From contig NZ_JAGIPG010000001.1 of NCBI RefSeq assembly GCF_017877055.1, positions 310,001 through 374,000 of the forward strand: a DNA stretch of 64,000 nt, in the 5' to 3' direction. How positions within the stretch are numbered: position 1 is the stretch's first letter; the number at the start of each line of letters is the position of its first letter. Made by a program: the position numbers and the translations under genes. Below the pieces are notes generated by a model. That model searched no databases. It saw nothing but the letters and a program-made list of their open reading frames with translations, and was not told the DNA's origin. Origin of the DNA: Neorhizobium galegae. Lineage in GTDB: Bacteria > Pseudomonadota > Alphaproteobacteria > Rhizobiales > Rhizobiaceae. Positions 59,152 to 64,000 of this stretch are shown here, one piece after another.

Positions 59152-61110
59152 CTAATAAGCAGCGTTGCGAATGCTCTGATTTCCATCTGCTGCGCATCGG
59201 GAAAAACCCTTCAGCCAGAGCTGGGTAGACAATATGCCGACGAAGGCCGCGTTGTCGCGGAACCCGGAGACCGGCTGTGTGCGGCATTTCTGATGGAGTT
59301 TGGCGACGGCCCTCGGATTGAAGAGGCCGGAGGCGGAGATCGCCTGTTCGCCCAGCATCTCGCCGACATAGGCCTGTTCGTTGTTGCCGGCGAAAGAGCG
59401 GCTGTCCGGCGCGCGATAGGGCTGTTTCGGCCGCTTGGCGATGACGTCGGGAAGCATATCCTTCGCGACCCGGCGCAGGATGTGCTTCTCGTCGAGTCCC
59501 TTGAGCTTCATCCCGGGAGCGAGCCGGCTGGCGAACTCCACCAGCCGGTGGTCGAGGAAGGGGAAGCGGCCTTCGATACCGTGGGCCATCGCCATCCGGT
59601 CGCCCTGGCTCGACAGGATGTAGCCGGGTAGCAGGAAACGGCTTTCGAGATATTGCGCCTGATGCAGCGGGTGCCAGCGACCGAAATTCGCGGGCAGGCG
59701 GGAGGCGAGTTCCTCGGCCGCATCATAGGTGCCGAGTGTCGTGCGCAGATCGTCGGAGTAGAAGATCTTGGCGGCCGCCGTCGAACGGAAGCGCGGGCGG
59801 TGCGAGAACAGCGGGTCGTCTGCCGTATCATTGCCGGCGCCGAAGAAGGCGGCGAGATATTCGGCGGATTGCTGCTTCAGCCCCGGCAGATAGGGATAGA
59901 GCTTGCGGAAGAGATGCGGCCGCATCTTCGATCCCGGCTGGCGGGCGCAGAACCGGCGCACGCTCGCCTCGCGAAAAATGTCGTAGCCGGCAAATACCTC
60001 GTCGGCGCCTTCGCCGGTCAGTACCACTTTCATGCCGGCGTCGCGGACAAGGGCCGAGAGACGGTAGAGGGGGGCAGGGGCGGTGCGCAGGACCGGTCGC
60101 TCGGTGAAGCGGATCACATCCGGGAAACTTGCGGCGATATCGGCCGAGCCGCTGGCGACGGCGCGGTGGCGGGTGCCGAGCGCCTCAGCGACTTGAACCT
60201 GGAAGGCGCTTTCGTCGTGTTCGGCGTTGTCGAAGGTGACCGAGAACGTGTTGAGGCCGTTCAGGGCCATCGGAGCGGCGAGCGCCACGATCAGCGAGGA
60301 GTCGAGCCCACCGGAGAGATAGGCGCCGACCGGCACGTCGGCTCGCATACGAAGCCGGGTCGCATCGGTCAGCAGCGCCCGCAATTCCTCTTCCATCGCA
60401 CCCTGGTCGGTTTCCGTCCGGTCGCGGGCATTCGGAAAATCGAGCACCCAATAGGGCCGGGTTTCGGTTCGATCGTTCCCGGCGATCATCAGATGGCCCG
60501 GTTCCAGCTCGAAAATGCCCTTGAAGGCGGTACGCGGCGGGATCGGCGCCCAGAGCGTGAAAATCTGGTCGAGGGCGATCGGATCGAGTTCGGCTTCGAT
60601 GCCCGGCACTTCGAGCAACGCCTTGATCTCCGAGGCAAAATAGAGCGAGCCGTTGTGCTCGGTATAAAAGAGCGGCCGCACACCCATCCGGTCGCGGGCG
60701 AGCATCAGCCGGCGCTCGCGGTGATCCCAGATCGCGAAGGCATAGTCGCCGTTGAGGCGCGAGAGGCAGGCCTCGCCGTGGGTCGCGTAAAGCTGCAGCA
60801 GGACTTCCGTATCGCTGCCGGTGCGAAAGGTGATGCCGCGGGCCTTCAGCTCGTCGCGCAGTTCGACATAGTTGAAGATCTCGCCGTTGAAAACGATGGT
60901 AAAGCGGCCGTCTGCGTCGGTCATCGGCTGCTGGCCGTCGGAAAGCCCGACGATCGACAGCCGGACATGCGCCAGGCCTATGCCGGGCGACGCGAACACG
61001 CCTTGCCCGTCTGGCCCGCGATGGGCGATCGCCTGTGCCATGGAAGACAGCAGGGCCTCCGGATTTCCTGAGCCGTATGCCTCACCGACGAAGCCCGCAA
61101 AACCGCACAT
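59152..61110 (-). CDS. Glutamine-hydrolysing asparagine synthase family amidotransferase (AsnB type)
   Basis: A 652-residue enzyme. Met1 is followed by the catalytic Cys2 (MCGFAGFVG) of the class II glutaminase, and the C-terminal synthase domain has the pyrophosphate loop in PVGAYLSGGLDSSLIVALA and GEGADEVFAGYDI. In polysaccharide clusters, AsnB-like proteins amidate uronic-acid residues. Context makes that role plausible, but ordinary asparagine synthesis is not excluded. It stands alone at the end of the cluster. Confidence 0.88.
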   Translation of the reverse strand: MCGFAGFVGEAYGSGNPEALLSSMAQAIAHRGPDGQGVFASPGIGLAHVRLSIVGLSDGQQPMTDADGRFTIVFNGEIFNYVELRDELKARGITFRTGSDTEVLLQLYATHGEACLSRLNGDYAFAIWDHRERRLMLARDRMGVRPLFYTEHNGSLYFASEIKALLEVPGIEAELDPIALDQIFTLWAPIPPRTAFKGIFELEPGHLMIAGNDRTETRPYWVLDFPNARDRTETDQGAMEEELRALLTDATRLRMRADVPVGAYLSGGLDSSLIVALAAPMALNGLNTFSVTFDNAEHDESAFQVQVAEALGTRHRAVASGSADIAASFPDVIRFTERPVLRTAPAPLYRLSALVRDAGMKVVLTGEGADEVFAGYDIFREASVRRFCARQPGSKMRPHLFRKLYPYLPGLKQQSAEYLAAFFGAGNDTADDPLFSHRPRFRSTAAAKIFYSDDLRTTLGTYDAAEELASRLPANFGRWHPLHQAQYLESRFLLPGYILSSQGDRMAMAHGIEGRFPFLDHRLVEFASRLAPGMKLKGLDEKHILRRVAKDMLPDVIAKRPKQPYRAPDSRSFAGNNEQAYVGEMLGEQAISASGLFNPRAVAKLHQKCRTQPVSGFRDNAAFVGILSTQLWLKGFSRCAADGNQSIRNAAY

Positions 61111-61227
61111 CTGTTTCCATCATGAACAGGGACAATGATGCCCCCGTTGATAGATGCAAATGCTTGCCGGCTGCTTCAGGCGATCGATAAAATTGTATTC
61201 GTGTCCAAAAGAGGCGCGGGCCGACGC

Positions 61228-62601
61228 TCAGACGGGCTTCATGCCGAGGACCACGGTCGGCCAGAATTCCGAGACGGTGGGATGGATCGGTACCGCCCAG
61301 CGCAGGGTATCGTAGGTGGCGCGGGCATTCATCATGTCGAGCACGCCGTGGATCGATTCATCTCCGCCGGTGCCGAGGATGGCGGCGCCCAGGATCTCGT
61401 GCGTGTCCGCGTCGGCCACGAATTTCATCAGGCCCTGCGTTTCGCCCTTTTCGACCGCACGGCCGACCCTTGCCATGGACTGACGGCCGATCAGGACCTT
61501 CCGTCCGGACTTGCGGGCCTCTGCCTCACTCATGCCGACACGGCCGAGCGGCGGATCGATATAAAGCGCGTAACCGACCAGGCGGTCGGAGACCTTGCGG
61601 CTCTCGCCGTCGAAGAGGTTTGCGGCGATGATCTCGAAGTCGTTATAGGCGGTGTGGGTGAAGGCGCCCTTGCCATTGCAGTCGCCCATCGCCCAGATGC
61701 CGGCGACATTGGTCGAGAGGTCGTCGCCGACCTTGATGTAGCCGCGTGCATCCAGCTCGACGCCCGCCTTGTCGAGCCCGAGATCGTCGGTGTTCGGCCG
61801 GCGGCCGACCGCGAGCAGTACGTCGGAACCGATCACTTCCGGTGCGCCTTCGGTGCAATCGACGCCGACGGCAACGCCGCCCTCGTGGCTGCGGAACCGG
61901 ATGCATTCGGCGCCGGTGCGGATTTGGATGCCTTCGGCTTCGAGGATTTCACGGATCGCCTGTGAGATATCTTCGTCCTCGCGGCCGACAAGGTGCGGGC
62001 CTTTTTCGACGACGGTGACTTCGGCGCCGAAGCGGCGGTAGATCTGGGCGAATTCCAGTCCGATATAGCTGCCGCCGACGATGACCAGATGCTTTGGCAC
62101 CCGGTCGAGCATGACGATATCGCTATTGGTCATGTAGGGCACGTCGCCGACGCCGGGGAAATCCGGGATCGCGGCACGGCCGCCGACGTTGAGGAAGATC
62201 TGCGGCGCAGTCAGAAGTTCGTCGCCGACGCGGATCGTGTTCTTATCCTCGAACCGCGCATGGCCGCGGATCAGCGTGCAGTTCGGCATGCCCTCGAGCC
62301 AGCTCTCGTTGCCCTGGCGCGAGTCGAGAGTCACCTTGTGCGAACGTCGCATGACGGCCGGCATGTCGATCTTCACCGGGCTGTCGAGAACCACGCCATA
62401 ATCACCGCCGCGGCGGGCGACGTGCGCGGCATAGGCGCTGGCGACGAGTGTCTTGGTCGGCTTGCAGCCGGTATTGACGCAGGTGCCGCCGACATGTTTG
62501 CGCTCGATGATCGCAACCGTCTTGCCGGCGTCGTTGAAGCGCCCTGCGAGTGAGGGGCCGGCCTGGCCGGCCCCTATGATGATTGCGTCGAAGGTTTTCA
62601 T
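61228..62601 (-). CDS. Class I pyridine nucleotide-disulfide oxidoreductase (mercuric-reductase-like)
   Basis: A 457-residue FAD enzyme. FAD loop IIIGAGQAGPSLAGRF, active-site disulfide in GGTCVNTGCKPTKTLV, NAD(P)H loop VIVGGSYIGLEFAQIYRRFG, and the C-terminal HPTVSEFWPTVV. It lacks the N-terminal metal-binding domain and the C-terminal cysteine pair of true mercuric reductases, so I call it only a disulfide-type oxidoreductase. ATG 62601 overlaps the stop of the DUF4126 gene (ATGA). The substrate is unknown. Confidence 0.9.
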   Translation of the reverse strand: MKTFDAIIIGAGQAGPSLAGRFNDAGKTVAIIERKHVGGTCVNTGCKPTKTLVASAYAAHVARRGGDYGVVLDSPVKIDMPAVMRRSHKVTLDSRQGNESWLEGMPNCTLIRGHARFEDKNTIRVGDELLTAPQIFLNVGGRAAIPDFPGVGDVPYMTNSDIVMLDRVPKHLVIVGGSYIGLEFAQIYRRFGAEVTVVEKGPHLVGREDEDISQAIREILEAEGIQIRTGAECIRFRSHEGGVAVGVDCTEGAPEVIGSDVLLAVGRRPNTDDLGLDKAGVELDARGYIKVGDDLSTNVAGIWAMGDCNGKGAFTHTAYNDFEIIAANLFDGESRKVSDRLVGYALYIDPPLGRVGMSEAEARKSGRKVLIGRQSMARVGRAVEKGETQGLMKFVADADTHEILGAAILGTGGDESIHGVLDMMNARATYDTLRWAVPIHPTVSEFWPTVVLGMKPV

Positions 62602-63074
62602 ACCGCGGCCGCGACAGGCAGGGACGCGATGATGAGATAGGCCGCCACGATGGCGACAGCGTCCTCGATGAAGGCGGCCGGCGGATCCTTGCCGAAGCTG
62701 GCGGCCAGCTTGGCGCGGCCGGCGGCGCCGCCATAGGTGCCGATTGCGGCGCCGACGATGCCCGCGATGAGGCCGACGATCCAGCCGCCATAGGGCGTGC
62801 CGATCGCGGCACCCGTGAGCGCTCCCATGAGCAGGCGGGCGCCGAACTGCTGCGGCACCTTGCGGCTCGGCGTCGAGGGGAGCTGGTCGGTGACCAGTTC
62901 GACGACGGCAAGGATGGTGAATATGCCGACGGCCCAGATCGTGCCCATGAAGGAGAGCCAGGAACCGGAGAGATTGAGCCAGCCGAGATAGGCGGCCCAG
63001 GCAATTGCTGCAGGTGCGGTCATGGCGCGCAGGCCGGCGACGACACCGATCAAAAGTGCGAGTATATAGACCAT
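62598..63074 (-). CDS. DUF4126 family membrane protein
   Basis: A 158-residue inner-membrane protein with about four helices and glycine-rich segments (GALTGAAIGTPYGGWIVGLI, AGIVGAAIGTYGGAAGRAKL). It belongs to DUF4126, function unknown. ATG 63074 has AAGGGG upstream. Its stop overlaps the start of the disulfide oxidoreductase, so the two form a two-gene operon; a link between them is unknown. Confidence 0.85.
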   Translation of the reverse strand: MVYILALLIGVVAGLRAMTAPAAIAWAAYLGWLNLSGSWLSFMGTIWAVGIFTILAVVELVTDQLPSTPSRKVPQQFGARLLMGALTGAAIGTPYGGWIVGLIAGIVGAAIGTYGGAAGRAKLAASFGKDPPAAFIEDAVAIVAAYLIIASLPVAAAV

Positions 63075-63309
63075 TGAAAACCCCTTGCGCCGCCCTTGCG
63101 GCTTTCCCCATTTGCGCCTGTGATCGAAGCACGATCAGTCGTGAAGTCAAGCGGTAGGGTGGAAATTATTGCGAGAACACGAGGAATGCTTGCACGATCC
63201 GCTCACGTCTGCCGGCCCCTCCAGACCCCCCCAGTGACCACCGTCCCGGATGCCGGCCCGATGCCGGAAGGATTTTATGGAAATCAGCAGTGCAGCGGTT
63301 AGAATACCG

Positions 63310-63335
63310 TTTTCCCGTCAGCCCGGGCGGGAAAA
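63310..63335. promoter_or_regulatory. Inverted repeat upstream of the sensor kinase
   Basis: TTTTCCCG (63310-63317) and CGGGAAAA (63328-63335) are exact reverse complements, 10 bases apart and ending 22 bases before the start codon. It may be an operator or a leader hairpin. No T-run follows, so it is not a terminator. Confidence 0.4.
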
Positions 63336-63357
63336 TGAACGGAGGAACCCGGACCTG

Positions 63358-64000
63358 TTGAGATATCGCATTCTTCTGCCTTTGGCCCTGCTTGTGGCGG
63401 TCGGTCTTGCGCTGGTCTTCAAGGGCAGCGATATCCTCGCGCGCGGCTATATCGAGGAGGCCGAAGTCCAGGCAGGCACGACTTTACGCCTGGCGGTGTC
63501 GGCGCTCGACGGCCATCTGAAGCGCTACGAGGCGCTGCCGGCTCTGATCGCCGATCAGCAGAATATCGAGGCGGTGATCCTCGATCCGAAGAACGAGACG
63601 CTGCGGGCGACGACGAATGCCTATCTCAAGGAGATCAACGGGCTCCTGAAATCCTCCGATATTTACGTGATGACCATGGACGGCGAGACCATCGCCGCCA
63701 GCAATTATGACAGCCCAGTCAGCTTCGTTGGCGAGAATTTCACCTATCGGCCCTATTTCCAGGATGCGGCGGAGGGCCGCCAGTCGCGATTCTACGCGCT
63801 CGGCACCACGTCTTTGAAGCGCGGCTACTATTTCGGTTCGCCGATCGAGATCGGCGGCGCCATTCGCGGCGTGATCGTCTTCAAGGTGGATATCGACAGC
63901 CTCGAAGCCTCCTGGGGCGGCGGCGACGACCGGATTTTCGTGTCGGATCCCGAAGGCATCATCTTCATGACCGGCAGTCCGGAATGGCTTTATGCGAGCA
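63358..64000 (+). CDS. DctB-like sensor histidine kinase, N-terminal part
   Basis: Runs off the right edge; 214 codons are seen. A membrane helix at residues 4-22 (ILLPLALLVAVGLALVFKGS) precedes a double-Cache periplasmic sensor with TYRPYFQDAAEGRQSRFYAL and GTTSLKRGYYFGSPI, characteristic of the C4-dicarboxylate sensor DctB. The kinase domain is outside the window. The start appears to be TTG 63358, 12 bases after a GGAGG; no ATG fits the frame. A DctD-type regulator and dctA would be expected further on or elsewhere. An inverted repeat lies just upstream. Confidence 0.8.
   Translation, partial: MRYRILLPLALLVAVGLALVFKGSDILARGYIEEAEVQAGTTLRLAVSALDGHLKRYEALPALIADQQNIEAVILDPKNETLRATTNAYLKEINGLLKSSDIYVMTMDGETIAASNYDSPVSFVGENFTYRPYFQDAAEGRQSRFYALGTTSLKRGYYFGSPIEIGGAIRGVIVFKVDIDSLEASWGGGDDRIFVSDPEGIIFMTGSPEWLYAS

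Noticed and set aside
61228-62601. Mercuric reductase
   Set aside because: The disulfide motif fits the superfamily, but the metal-binding N-terminal domain and the C-terminal cysteine pair needed for mercury are absent, and no mer genes are near.
62602-63150. Upstream extension of the disulfide oxidoreductase frame to 63150
   Set aside because: The extra residues do not resemble anything and overlap the DUF4126 gene in another frame. The ATG at 62601, directly before the FAD loop, is the natural start.
1-64000. CRISPR arrays, prophage, insertion sequences, rRNA or tRNA
   Set aside because: I read for spaced repeats, transposase or integrase motifs and RNA gene signatures and found none.

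Overview
The window is GC-rich DNA from an alphaproteobacterium, most likely a member of the Rhizobiaceae (Rhizobium, Neorhizobium, Agrobacterium or Shinella type). The evidence is the gene families present, the density of catabolic operons each with its own regulator, the palindromic intergenic repeats, the small proteins, and a group of promoter motifs matching the Rhizobiales general-stress sigma factor EcfG (GGAAC-N16/17-NGTT). I see no phage, transposase, CRISPR array, tRNA or rRNA. Species and replicon cannot be decided from the sequence alone.

0-18.7 kb is catabolic. A GntR repressor and the start of an AcuI-like acrylyl-CoA reductase lie on the left. A FAD-linked 2-hydroxyacid dehydrogenase is joined to a fused indolepyruvate oxidoreductase, followed by a nucleoside hydrolase. 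On the minus strand, one apparent operon holds an HTH-kinase fusion, pseudouridine-5'-phosphate glycosidase, enoyl-CoA hydratase and an ADP-forming acyl-CoA synthetase. Divergent from it, across a perfect 10-bp inverted repeat, run an Fe(II)/2-oxoglutarate-type oxygenase and a complete PotD/A/B/C-type ABC importer. A D-threonine-aldolase-like enzyme meets the importer tail to tail.

18.7-42.5 kb holds a LysE exporter, a SnoaL-like protein with an MmyB-type regulator, a transmembrane chemoreceptor, a PaoABC-like molybdenum aldehyde oxidase with its TetR repressor and a candidate palindromic operator, a LysR/reductase pair, a sulfite-oxidase-like enzyme, two aminotransferases, a DUF763 protein, a PptA-like tautomerase, a globin-coupled chemoreceptor, an MFS transporter, an NtaA-type flavin monooxygenase with a cupin regulator, and a cydAB quinol oxidase with a 37-residue DUF2474 protein.

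42.6-49.2 kb looks like a general-stress island. Seven EcfG-like promoter motifs serve a phosphoribosyltransferase-like protein, a YbhP/YbhN/ClsB-like envelope set, several small membrane or proline-rich proteins and a DUF892 ferritin-like protein. One motif, with an intrinsic terminator about 65 bases beyond it, defines a candidate small RNA of about 90 nt carrying a C-rich single-stranded stretch. This is the part I would check first.

49.2-61.1 kb is a surface polysaccharide cluster: two GT4 glycosyltransferases, a Wzx-like flippase, a polysaccharide deacetylase, a WecG/TagA transferase, a Wzy/WaaL-like polymerase or ligase, a secreted GH5 endoglucanase, a GumC/Wzz chain-length protein and an AsnB-type amidotransferase. 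No priming transferase or outer-membrane exporter is visible here. The right edge has a disulfide flavoprotein reductase, a DUF4126 membrane protein and the start of a DctB-like sensor kinase.
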